A stretch of DNA of 64,000 nt from NCBI GenBank assembly GCA_963573305.1, contig OY754329.1, positions 81,554,576-81,618,575 of the forward strand, given 5' to 3'. The notes under the pieces are model-generated. The model was not told where the DNA came from. It ran no database searches and was given only the letters and a program-made list of their open reading frames with translations. Origin of the DNA: Pyrrhosoma nymphula (Eukaryota > Arthropoda > Insecta > Odonata > Coenagrionidae). Shown piece after piece: positions 22,972-34,791 of the stretch; the first letter of the stretch is position 1, and each line of letters starts with the position of its first letter. Position numbers and translations under genes: made by a program.

Positions 22972-24775
22972 CTGCAAAAAAATGAAAAGTTGCATGAGAG
23001 ACAATTAAAACATGGACAATCACATAATATTTAATAAACACAAGTGAGTTAGTTGCACTCAAAACTTTGAATCAGATTAGACCTATGAAGTACCCTCTGC
23101 TCACCACAGTAACACATTCCAGGGATTAACCTCCCAACAACTAGAGATCAGTTTCTATTAAGGGTGTGCGGGTAGCACTTTTTCATTTCGGGTAGGGTTT
23201 GGATTCAGGTAGTGAAATATCTTCGGGCATCGGGTAATTTTCGGGTTCGGGTAGTAGAGGTATTCACATTTGTGGGTGCTGGATTATTAAGGAAAATGGA
23301 TGTTTCGATGGCAAGACAAAAATTACAGTAAATATTTGCCTTGTAAAGACCTGAGAGTGGGGACATAATTGTTTTAGGGCAAAGTAGTGCAACCCAAAAG
23401 GTTCCAAAGCAAAATTACACCCAGTAGCTGGTGCGTTTTCACAATAAAATATAACAAGGATCGGCAGGTTAGCTGGAACACACCTGTGAACAAGATAATG
23501 TGATCTTTAGCTCTTGTGGATTTATAAAGCAAATCCTTATTTTCATATTTTTTAGTTCCACCACTCTAGATCAGTAAGTTAGTCAAATGTTTTATTTTAA
23601 GCTCGCCATTGAAATCAATGATCACTTGGAATTTAATATTGTCAATTTTCATGAATGAAGAAGTAACATAATTATAACAAATATTAATAGGCTATAGCTA
23701 GGGATAGGAATTTTTCGGTGGTTTGAGAGGAAGAAAAGCGGTACTTTGAAATCAGGAATTCGGTACTTTCAACAAGACATTTCGGTGTTTCCACAGTGAC
23801 CACAAATTTATATATATATATATACACATAAAATACAGATTATTTCTAAGTCTAGAAAAGGGTCACTTATACTATAGCTTAACCCAATATGATCTGGGTT
23901 ATTATGCGACACTTCCCCTTCTAGCCATGTTATGACTGAAGACCATCACCTCGGTGGCGGAACTTGGAAAAGTGGCACTAAATTTAAAAATAAAATTAAA
24001 TACATTTTGTGTATTGACATGTAACTTTAGAGAATTTCCATCCTTGTGAAAGTTTGCTGCAGTTACGTTCTTCAAAGATTAAAATTTTTTCCAATTGAGT
24101 CTTTCCCAAGCTAACTGACAATTGTAGAATATGTACTTGACCATACTTTTATCGATACAATAAAATCCATCTTTTTGATACTGGAAAGCCCGGTCTCTTG
24201 TGCATAACTTTGCATTCGCCATCTCAATAACTCGTCAAAATCACTTAAAAGCACAGAAACCAGGAATAAAACTAGGATACTTAACAATTGTCACTGGAAA
24301 ACAAACAGTCATTTGACGAAAATGGCCAAAAACTAGAGATTCAAACAATAAAATCAATCTTAGAGCCATGCAATAAATAAATATATTGACAATTATATTG
24401 ATGTCGTAGTTGGCCATGAATGGTGCTTTAAAGCCAGCTACGCAACCATTGCAATAAGGTCGTTCACTATGATGCGAAATTGAAATTTAGTTCATGAATT
24501 CGGTAGATGGATTGGAAAATAGATTTTTGGTGGAGACAAAATTCTTCTATATTCAGCCACTCACTCTTAAATCAAAAACAAAAATTCACGAAACTTGCCG
24601 CTCACTCAAAAAGTTCGTGACGTCATCAGAGATCCGGTTCAGTTACCAATTCGCTCGCTGGAAAGCGAGGGAAGGGGAATGCTGCATAGCACCTAGCGTG
24701 ATTGGACGGAGCAGCGAGTGACTTCAAAACTTTTCATGTTGGTTCTTTTACGTGAAAGGGTTAAGAACCCCGATT

Positions 24776-25134
24776 TTTCACCGCCGATAATTCGAAAAGC
24801 AGGTGACAGATCAAAAAACAGAAACATACATCTCTCTTTATTTTTCAAACTCTATCAGAATTGGAATTTAAAAAACTCTTGGCGAACAAGCCCATTGAAA
24901 TTAAACAACTCAAAGCGGCTATTCACGCATGCGCAGTCCGTCTCATCTTCAAATCCGTAGTAGTCTAATGAACAAATCAGACCCATAATAAAAAATCGGA
25001 AAAATACGTGTCTCCTTAGTTTTCAAACTATAATTGGCAATAAAAAAACTTTTGGCGAACAAGGCCATTGAAATGAAACAACTCAAAGTGGCTATTCACA
25101 CATGCGCAGTCCGTCTCGTCTTCAAATCTGTAGC
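24776..25134. repeat. diverged ~180-bp tandem duplication
   Basis: Two copies share CGAACAAGSCCATTGAAAT, AAACAACTCAAAG and CATGCGCAGTCCGTCTC, the second ending at TCTGTAGCA. The second copy's end became the insertion site of the 25136 MITE. Confidence 0.75.
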
Positions 25135-25135
25135 A

Positions 25136-25313
25136 CAGGGATTCCCAAACTATGTTCCGTGGAAGGCTAATGGGTGTTCCGAGTAACCTATAATGGCTTT
25201 ATATGCTGCTACCTAAACGCAATGGTTTAATATATGCGAAGTCCACAAGGTGTTCCGTTAAAATTTCAGGATTTACGAAGTGTTCCATCGCAGGAAAAGT
25301 TTGAGAAACCCTG
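25136..25313. mobile_element. 178-bp hAT-type MITE
   Basis: Ends CAGGGATTCCCAAACT and AGTTTGAGAAACCCTG, with flanking CTGTAGCA / CTGTCGCA (7 of 8). The internal words TGTTCCG and TGTTCC recur. The ends and 8-bp duplication are those of a small hAT element; this is the third nesting level. Confidence 0.8.
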
Positions 25314-27410
25314 CTGTCGCAGATTACTTCGAATAAATGCGCATGTCGCTTTTCCTTTGTTCGACTCACCTCGGAGCGGAGAGCCACCGATCATAGATGC
25401 CGATAGGTGGTTATTCCACTAATTATAAATAGAAAGCACTGCGGCGTGACAAGCTGTGTATTGCCGGTTATCGCCGTAAATCGAAATCACCCGATGTCAT
25501 CCTCCCACGATTGTTATCGTAACACCGGTTATTCTACGATGAACTGCAAACTTCCGCATACCTCAGTAACATTTGTACGCGAGTTCATTTAAATTGAATT
25601 GAGAACATTTGCTTGCAATTTTAATGTTTTTCTTGCATTTGAAATGTACTTCCAATCATTTTCTCACAAAACAATGAACATTTGTGTTTTGGGGCACAAT
25701 TCGCGACATTTCGCGAGTTCAAAAGTCAATCCCCAGTCAGTATGGAGTATGTTGTAACTAATTACCACTCCTAGGACATTTTTGTCTAATTTCGCAAAAT
25801 TCGCGATAGCGAAATTTTCCTATCCCTAGCTATAGCTTAAGGACATAATTTCAAATGAGACATGAAAGCAATATAATAGGTTTTTTAGTACTGCATTGCA
25901 GTAATTGCACGTTGCGTGAATATTCGGCAATTGGACGAAGTGCACCCGGATAGCTGCCTTACTATTCCGCCATGTCAGATTTCCGCGTGACCGCGATTCG
26001 TCATTGCAGTCAACATCGCTATCCACACGTCCTACACCTAGGCCAGCTTGTATCATTCTCACACGTCACAAAAATAGAGATAAAATTGTCAAAAAATAAA
26101 ATCGGTAAATATCACTTAAAGAGAGCAAGTGGATTAACTGACTGACAGGCCTACCGGAATATCGACAGTCGATAATCTATTTTTTCTAATTGATCATTTT
26201 AAGTGTTTTCAATTTGCGACGATAGACGACGATTGCCATGCCGTGGTGCTTTCGATTTAGCTGAATCGCCGGCTGTTGGTGGCTCTCTGTTCCAAGGTGA
26301 GCTGGCGATCGACGGCACCTGCGTCCGATAATCGGCTATCGCCGTACTCAAATTAAAAGCACTGATAGTGTTTTCATTGCTTAGAAACTTCGGCTTCGTT
26401 GCAAGTGCCGCGATCTAGTAGTGCCCCCTTCACTCAACAAACCAACTAACCTAACGACCTTCGTCCTTACCGTTGTAAGCGCTAAAACCCGTGTGAATGT
26501 GCGTTGGTTAATGATGGACAAGTACTTCCGGACGCTACCACTTAACAGTTGTCAGCGCTTGTGTAGATGGCGGAATTCGGAATAGATGAAGTACGATAAT
26601 CAAATAAGGCAATCAAATGGAGAAGGGCGAAGTATTTTCGTAAACAAGCAAAAATGAGTGTAACGTGATTATAAATTCCTATATAAAGTGTTAAAATGTC
26701 ATATACATCAAAGAAGCACCGTATGCTTCACTATTTTGATTAATTTTTTTGGTTATCATCCTTAATTATTTCCGGTTTCCGCTCGCGACACCAGCGCCTG
26801 ACCACTGTTTAGTAGCAACGTTAAGAACTACTACTCTATCGGTAACCAACGCGCGTTCACAGAGTGGTAAGCGCTTACAACAGTACGAACCACGGCCGCT
26901 ACGTTAGTAGTGTAAATGCGCGTAAGGTTGTTATGGTGGTACGTACATTAGTAGTCTGTACGGGTGCATAGCCGATTTCAAACCGGAATTTCACGATGGA
27001 TCAGTTGATTAAATTCAAATTCGAGCGCCAAATACCCGACCCGAATTTTTCGGTAGACGATCAAGTGTTCGGATTGGACACTAAATACCCGACCCGAATT
27101 TTTCGGGATACGATCGAGAATTCGAATCGGACACTAAATACCCGACCCGAAATTTCGGGTACCCGCACACCCCTAATTTCTATACCAGCCAACAAGACTC
27201 AGGAAATAGCTAGCTTGATGGATCTGTGAAAACTGGTAGCCAGGTGACTACAATACCATGCTTGGAAGGGCTAACTCGCCAATATTTTGTCCCAATTCTG
27301 ATTTTTACCAACTCAAAATTCTGATGGGAGTTTACTTCCTCAAATTTGTCCCTAAGAAGAAAAAGACTTTCACAAAGAAGATATGTTACCAAGATACTTG
27401 ACTTGGGTAC

Positions 27411-28512
27411 TTGAAATCACCTACTATCAAAGCTCAGCTGTTCTTTGTCAGCGATAGTGCGAAGATCCTGACGAAATTCACAAGTACATTTCAGAGGAGT
27501 GAGCCGTTAATACACATTTTCTTCTCAGAACTTGCTGATCTGGTAAAAACGTTGATGGGAAGTTGCTGCAAAGATACAGCAATAAAGAGTCATGGCGTAT
27601 CCCTGAAAACCATGGAGACGGGAAATCTACGGTCGCCCCTAGACATTTCCTGCAGTGATGATGTCACGAAGGAACTGTTAAAGGTGAGTAGCTGTCAGTC
27701 ACATGTTCACTTTTTAAGAATTGTGTTGTTGTGGTATTCTGCTTTTTAAATCTGCCACGAGTTCCTGTGTATCACGGGCCGCCACAGAGCCTCGTGCAGG
27801 AGACTCGTGTGAGGAGCTGTGTGGCTGCTGAGAAGGCAGTGAGCTACACGCGGCTGATTTAAAAAGCTGGAATACAGTACGAATAAGGAAGTCAGCACGC
27901 TCACACGTTTATTGTCAATTGTCTTGTTCAGGTGCATGAGAGGGATCGATTAGAGTTCTCAAAGAAGACAGAGACCACTAAGTCGCTGTCTGCTCAAACA
28001 TACTTAAGAAATCGGCGCTGAAGACGAAAGCGCTTGCAAAGCATTGCCGGTGTATTCACCCCAATGAAAGGACCTCCAAGCAAAGCAGCAGTGACATAGC
28101 GGCAATCGCTCAGGAGCTCCCTCTTTCAGATTAGGTAAAAATTGACGTCCTCTTGGATGAGTGGAGGATGCTTCAAATGGAAAAGGATGATCCAGGTAGT
28201 CAGGAAATGCGCATTGATGAGTATTGGGCACAATTTTTCCATATCAAGAGATCCACCGGGGAACCCAAGTACCTTACAGTGGCCACAGTTGTGAAGTGTG
28301 TGTTGTGCCTTTAACATGGGCAGGTGGACATTGAACTGAACTTCTCCTCATCTGGCCGAACCGTCACTTCCAATAGAGCCTCAATGTCTGAGCTGACACT
28401 TGACTTATACATGGTGGTGAAGGGTGTTATGAGGAAGTATGGCAAAAAACCGGAGAATGTTCCCATGACAAGGGCATTGCTAGCTTCTGCCCTTAGTGCT
28501 CACGCGAATTGA
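27411..28512 (+). pseudogene. hAT-superfamily transposase, decayed
   Basis: The first piece (27411-27690) reads IKAQLFFVSDSAKILTKF, then FQRSEPLIHIFFSELADLVK, and the last piece (28130-28512) reads IDVLLDEWRMLQMEKDD, YWAQFF, then HGQVDIELNFSSSGRTVTSN and RASMSELTLD. The end is the C-terminal dimerisation segment of hAT-like transposases (usual form HGNxxVERxFSxxxRxLTxxRASM). Stops and frame changes occur throughout the middle (27700-28130), and 27700-27930 looks like unrelated inserted sequence. The acidic VDIELNFS in place of VERSFS shows decay. Confidence 0.65.
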
Positions 28513-31500
28513 AGACGTGCGAGTACAAGATATGTGTTCGAATCATGCATTTTACAGATTTTCATTGCTTAGTTGGCCAGTTGGCCACCAGTTGGCGAGT
28601 TGGCAGAGAATGCAGGACTCTAGGAAACATATACTCAAATATGTTTGGCCAGTTTCAGTAAGGTTTTGGTATTATTTGGTCATTATTTGATCAATATTTG
28701 GGCAAAAATAAGTCATTTTTCCATTAAAACCAACTGGTAGGATCGCTTGCAGCCCTGGTAAGGGGTCATTCAAGTATATCGCAAGACGAGGAAGGGGGAG
28801 GGGATTTACGCTCTTCTTACATTTTCTTACGCAGAGTGTTGTCGGGATCCTAGGTTATCCTAAGTAAGATTTTGTTTACTCATCCAGCTGTCTTAGCTGA
28901 ATTGGCATCAGCTACCGGAGTATGGAGAAATAAAACCCTGTTTTATCAAACAAATCTCCGCTATAATTAACATTATCGAATTTATAATAAGCACTTTTAA
29001 TCTTGGGCTTATGAACAAGTACTCGAATATATTTGTCAATCCCTGATTTTCTTCATTCCCAGTTGTACAAAGCGTTTCCAAGAGTGATATCGAAAATTAG
29101 GTAAACGATATGGGTTCTTGAGGATTGCAACACAATATTTTCACTAACAATTATATTTATGCAGCAAATTAAGTTTTCCGACAATTATTATACATGCTGG
29201 TATTATGCTAAGACCACTGTTGTAAGAGATTGTACATAATTATATGTATCACATTATTCATGACACTAAATTAATTTTTGGTATTTTCACAAGCCGCTAT
29301 CATTCCCAAATATACGTAATAGCTTCTCATCTACTTGTATCACTTGTGATGTTCTTCACTCCATCATCATTTCATTACCGCTTTTATTCTAGTGAAATAT
29401 TCCCTGGTACAATTAACTGGTACTTCATTAATCTTACATGATTGACAAATAAATGCGTTTTATAAACTATTATACGCTAATCAGGTGCTGTTAGCTAGCT
29501 GTACATTGAGACTTTTCGCTCTCGCCGATATAAACATCAAAATGTTGAAAGCAATTTCTCTAAACTCTTTAGATTTTATTTATTAACGCTGTAGATTTAT
29601 TTTTCCGCCATTTATGCCAGCCTGGATACAGGCAAATGAAACATAATTTATCGTACTTACAAATAATTCTACAAATGTAAGCATGTTCATGTTACCAAGA
29701 AAGAAACAATGTGCATTTGCATTCCTGAAATTTGGTAAGATATATTCATTTCATTCAGAATTTCATGGTCTAATACTTAGCACAGCATTCATGGCACTTG
29801 ACCAGCAGGCTTACAATTAGTTTCAATTAATGCTTGGTATATATTGTATTGATGTTTATTGCCAGCTCATGTTCTACAAACAAGCACCAACTAATGCATG
29901 AGTATTGATTGCTTACTAAAACATTTGGTGTGATTAGTAGGTATTTTTTTCCTTTATCAACCAGTTTTCTTCTAAAATAGAATATCACTAGACATGAAAA
30001 GAGATAATAAGAACACAGATAAAGTTTTAATCGACCCGGGTTTTGATGCATCATCATCAGTTTCCTCATAATGATTCCTCCCTTTTTATGAACAGAGATC
30101 TAACTGAAAATAGTTTTGAGATTCTATTAAATATCAGAAAGCAATTGGTATTAGAAGTTATATAAGTATTGTATTCATTCAGCCATTTTGAAATTATAAA
30201 TAATAAATTTACTCTGATTTTTCATCATCTAAAGAGTGCAAACCCACAAAAAATTATTTTAAATTGTGGATTTTTGACTTTTCGAAAAAGTGACCTCCGG
30301 TTCCCATGCCGCAGTTTTTTAATGGTGCGTCCGATCTGGAATCAGACGAAAAATTCAGAGCAGATAATTGAATTTTCTACAAGATGCCAACCACCCTTTC
30401 TTTCTACGCCTCATAGTTTCCTCTTCAGAGGGCCTCAAACTCAAAATTTAGCGAAAAATTTCCAGTTTTTCGTGGTTTTTCGACTCTAGCTCCTAAACTA
30501 AGAGTTGGATCTCAATTTTGACAAGCAGAGATTTTCAGCCCTTCATGAGGTCTACAACTTCTTGCTTTCCGTTTTTTTCTAACCCTCATAGTTCTCTGGC
30601 AAAATGGTGCCAAAGTCTGCTTTCCATAAGATTCTCAAATGTTTCATTCCCTCACATCTCCACTAATGGAGATATGACAATAAAAGTTGACACGCGTATG
30701 CACTATGGAATAAGTAGCGAAAACCCAGACTTTTTATCCTAAAACCACTGAAAAAATTTAAAATGGTGGATTTTTTGTCCGGCGCAGGCCTGTGGTTTTC
30801 CATTGCAAAAACGCGGATTTTATTTTCAAAAAACCACCGAAAAAAAATTTAAAATGGCAGATTTTTCATCCAGTGGTCGCGCAGGCCTCTGGTTTTCCGT
30901 CCATTGCTTCCGAACAGTCGGTTCTTTTTCCATTCTGATGATTTCCTTTTGCTACCATTAAAATTGCCGAAAGATTGATACCTTTCGCATTTTCCTTACT
31001 CTCACAATGAACTCACAACAATCCCTCAAAGTCGGAGTTTATGAAGCTCCGTAGGTGAGTTAACTCACTGATAAGTCGTATAAGTGAGGAATTTCCTACC
31101 ATGGGACTGGAAAAAAAACAGTTTATTACGGAGTTCATCGTATAAATGAAAAGATTCATAAGGGAGGTGGAGAAAAGATTACATGAGGTCTTATGGGGTT
31201 ATTTACCGGACCAAAAAAAATCTGTGTATAAATGAGATCGTCATATATAAGAGGGTCGTACATCCAAGATTCTACTGTATATACAGAAAAAAACATTTGA
31301 TTCCTAGCCAAGGTATGATAGCTTAATGTGTCATTAGTTATCTAGCATGATGTGTCGCAATTTTAATCTGTGATGTCAGTTGAAAGAAGTTAATCCGCGT
31401 TTGACCCATGATGTCATTTTAGAAGCTCTTCACTTCACCGTTCTATTTATTTAAGGAAATACAGTTTCTCTAAATACAATGGCTAGTCAACATTTTTAGG

Positions 31501-31970
31501 TGTAATAATATTGAGTATTATGGCCAATACATCAACTTCGCTCTCCATATTGGTAATTGAAACAGTGGAATTTATCATTACTTAAGGTGCACAAGTTGTA
31601 AACCTGAGAATACTATTCGCTTTTCCACCCGAAGTGGCTGACATCTGGTGGTCAAATTCGTAGGCTTTCGAGAGGGGATAACGAGGAGACGCGGACCTGC
31701 ACGTTGTGCATTTTCAGTTACTCTAAAGGCCGTTTTGCACGATGAAAGATTTTGTACAAACGAATGTACATACGTGATATAGTATGCTTGTCTCAACGAA
31801 ATTAGAGCAGGTTCTATTTTCCGTTCAGGCATTGAGACATTCGCACAAGCCTTCATACAATTTGCCGCTTTACACGATACATTTTGCCTCATGCAAGAGT
31901 TCACGGAAGAGTTTGTACAAACAAATGCATCCTTAAATTATTGGGCTCCTGAGTAATGTTTGACCGCTCA
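28513..31970. other. RIF1 intron; repeats but no gene seen
   Basis: AT-rich intron. It includes a diverged ~95-bp tandem duplication at 30740-30905 (words GGCGCAGGCCTGTGGTTTTCC / CGCGCAGGCCTCTGGTTTTCC, within longer matches), a stretch at 30030-30065 resembling the CTGATGATG...CCCGGGTCG motif of retroelement leaders, and a Tigger-type solo end AGATTCTACTGTATATA at 31265-31282. A MITE-like block with GTACAAACRAATG words lies at 31720-31930. Confidence 0.45.
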
Positions 31971-31989
31971 AGTTGATTTATTTTCTCGG

Positions 31990-32820
31990 ACACTTATAAA
32001 TGCCGTCGATGTGAATACGGGTATAGAGGCAATGAAGACGTTTATAAGTCTTGCAAAATATGCCCAGTTCCACAGTGCAAAAAAACAGAGCACAAAGCAT
32101 CAAGGTGGGTTTGAAGAGGCAGGCTGCATCAACATTATCTGAATCAACTGAAATGGTGAGCTCGAGGTCTTCACTAACAGAATTCAATTTCAAGAATCAC
32201 TGCTTTCTTAGAGCATACCCTGTAGAGAACGAGAAAAAGAAGGCTTTTTAAAGGCGGAAAGTGGTGTATGACACGCGAAAATTAGCTACTATACCTATAC
32301 AACAAACGTGTATGGAGGCTGCAGCATTGTCTGGTCTTGCGAGGAATGACAAGAGTGAAAAAGTTATTGGTCGGCAGTCCTCCATGAATGATTTAGTCGC
32401 CAAGGAAGTTATTTACGATGATAAATTCCGTGTGAATTTCATTAGACCTCTATACCTGACTAATGAAATAAAAAAAATCTGCAGAACGGCCCAGGAAATT
32501 TGTCAAGCGTTTGCACAGCTTGTGCACAGCCAAAGAACAGTTTAGTGAACGGTTCATTTTCACCAGGGTGATAACTACATTTACAGAGGAATGGAAGAGA
32601 TTTATTCTTGCATGAAAGAGATCAGTAACTGCCAGTTTTCCATGGACGAATTAATGGCCGCAGTGACTGGGAAAAATATCATTAGGCAGAACATTCAGAG
32701 TTAAGTGTTCGGTACTAACACATACCCACCTGTATCACACAAAGAAATGTACCACGATTGCACCAGCCATTACCTCTGTGCTTCGGCCGCGGACGTTCCT
32801 GTCCTCAATATTGAGTAGCC
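31990..32820 (+). pseudogene. relic of a TE-associated zinc-binding protein
   Basis: Reading across several frames on the plus strand gives CKICPVPQCKKTEHKASR, then FNFKNHCFLRAYPVENEKKK, then VVYDTRKLATIPIQQTCM, SSMNDLVAKEVIYDDKFRV, and later SMDELMAAVTGKNIIRQNIQ. The order 'F-x-W/K-x-x-CF.C, then R-x-C-x-x-R, then DLVAAEARYHxxCRxxF' is that of an N-terminal zinc-binding region in numerous uncharacterised arthropod and cnidarian proteins thought to come from transposable elements. Two of the usual Cys residues are replaced here. I give no superfamily name. Stops at ~32251 and ~32543 make it non-functional. Confidence 0.45.
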
Positions 32821-33100
32821 TCTCCCTACTACTTCACAGATGATTTGCATCAAAAACTTAGTTAACATTCTCGCAAGTTTGAGATTTTGTTCATCTTACT
32901 ACGAAGTCCAAGATTTATAAATTTATGATCCATGCTCAACCAGCCTTGAAAACACGATCATTCAATTAATTTGTTTTTGACAATGCTGATATTAATGTAA
33001 GTACCATTGAATACTTTCCACTCTATGGGTAGCGGTATTGTTGGAAGCGGACTAACACTTGCGAAACACCCTTTTTGTTTGTCATTGGCGGATCGTGATG

Positions 33101-33985
33101 CGTTTTAAAGCTCTCTCGGGCGCTATGCAACATAACTTCAGGTAGTGGAAAAATCATGAAGGAGTGCGAAGTCAACCTCACAGCTACCACCGCGGTAAGG
33201 TTACAATTTGAATCGACCGAAATAACGGCTCCCTCATTCGATCATCGGCCGTATCAACCTAGTGTTGGCTGCCGAGGCCGCTGAAAGGAGGCCCAACCCC
33301 TCCCCCTAGTGAAAGCCACCTGGGTAAAAGCGAAACTGGGTGAGGGTAGATAATAACAGATAAGGTGAAGGAGTGATCCTCTCGGGTTACCCCCTTCTCT
33401 TTCTCGCTGAATGAGTCCCTCGCAGAGTAATGTCGTCGCGCCTAGGAATAAGGAACAAAGAACTTTTTTCTTGAAGGCTCTTCTGGGTAAAACCGGTTTA
33501 GATGCGCCAAATGTTCAGATCAGACTGAGGTATCACCCTAAAATCTGACATGTTTCCGGCTGAGTGATTGAGAGGGATAGCTGGATGGAAGGACTGCTCG
33601 TCAGGCAATTTCCAAATACTCTGGAAAGGATATTACCATTCATCACGATAACCTGAATCGAGCCTCGTATTACCGATAATAATCATTTGTCATCACAAAA
33701 CGAATGAGTGAAGGGAATAATGCATCGATTTGATGCGAAAGTAGCTTGACACACGGAAGTCGATTTCCATTGAAACACAGCTTTCGTCTTACTTCCGAAC
33801 CATCCGTAAAAATTTATGATGCAAGTAAACAATAAACATTGCAAATTGATATATCCAGATAATATTGTTAAAATTCGTCACGGCAAAGAGGGGTAGTACC
33901 AATCCGCGAGTTGCTGCACGCCGCACCACCAGCTGCAATGGCAAAATAACTTATCCAGTGGCGCCAAATTTGAAATTCCCAAAAA
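33101..33985. repeat. dispersed repeat, copy 1 (pair with 61.1 kb)
   Basis: About 880 bp match 61143-62092 closely in the same orientation (e.g. AAATCATGAAGGAGTGC, GAGGGTAGATAATAACAG, CACGGCAAAGAGGGGTAGTA). The other copy has an extra ~50 bp near 61843-61892. Short minus-strand open frames in both are unrecognised. It is a transposon-derived repeat of unknown class; in the second copy it sits inside a TACCGTAT-ended element. Confidence 0.8.
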
Positions 33986-34791
33986 TAGGAATAATAAAAC
34001 TCCGACAAATAAGTTGTGTTCAGCTGACAATGAGTGCACCCTGTGGGCATGAATACACATTTAAATTTTCTTTCATGAATTATAACTTCGTAAATCATGC
34101 AAGTACATCGCGAGAGTACATCTTAATCTAAGGAAACAAAAAAAGAGCTTCATCGCGATGTTTTTAAAAGATACTCGTTCATACGAAATTTGATATTACG
34201 AAGTGCCGATTTTTCCGGTCCCGTCAACTTCATAATTTTGAGTTTCCACTGTAGTAAGTCTTACTGAAACCTGGTAAATGAGTTTACATTAATGCTCTTC
34301 ACATGACACAAAATAAGGGTAAATTTGTTTTTAATTTAAAAATGACTGAATGAACAATGATTTTCCTATACTACATGCTTTCTCATTGAATAGAATCTCC
34401 AAACTAATGTCAGATCTCTACACCTATCTAGTGTTTTTCTATTTTCGAAGAAAACTAGTTAGCACTGGAAAAAATTATCTTTTTATCAAAGCAGATTTTT
34501 TTAAAGAAATACTGCTGTTGATTTTAGAAGATGAACTGACAGAAAACATAATGGTAAATATGCACATAGATGTGAAATCGGTAACCACCCCTTCGCTGGA
34601 ACGTTAGAAAAGTATGACTGAAGACATACCGAAAAATTTTCAGATTTTCGTGTTTTTCTATTACTTATTATTACTTATTACATGTATGATTTTATATGAC
34701 CTGTGATAACAACTTTTCCTCTGTATTGTTGCTATGTACCAAATTATAAGTGAAATAAGAACATGTATTATGACAATTGTTATGTGATAAA

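Larger units (their letters stand above)
23699..25828. mobile_element. hAT-like element B, nested in A
   Basis: Ends TAGGGATAGGAATTTTTCG and CGAAATTTTCCTATCCCTA with a perfect 8-bp duplication GCTATAGC (23691-23698, 25829-25836), which is itself palindromic. No intact transposase. Inside are a ~180-bp tandem duplication (24776-25134) and a small MITE (25136-25313). Confidence 0.85.
23159..27175. mobile_element. hAT-like element A (outer)
   Basis: Ends TAAGGGTGTGCGGGTA and TACCCGCACACCCCTA with an 8-bp duplication GTTTCTAT / ATTTCTAT (23151-23158 and 27176-27183; one mismatch). Near the right end a ~50-bp unit containing ACTAAATACCCGACCCGAA is repeated about three times (27030-27160), and the left end has related GGGTTCGGGTAG words; such subterminal repeats are usual in hAT elements. 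Element B lies inside. On the minus strand at 25826-26062 a short open frame with the BED-finger-like CNYCNAVLKN may be the transposase N terminus. Confidence 0.75.

Noticed and set aside
24742..24764. GTGAAAGGGTTAA resembling a piggyBac right end
   Set aside because: No matching TTAACCCTTTC end found upstream within hAT element B; treated as chance or a solo remnant.
30030..30065. CTGATGATGATGC...CCCGGGTCG on the minus strand as a third hammerhead
   Set aside because: The GAAA box is AAAA-like and no stem II forms; only noted as a possible retroelement leader.
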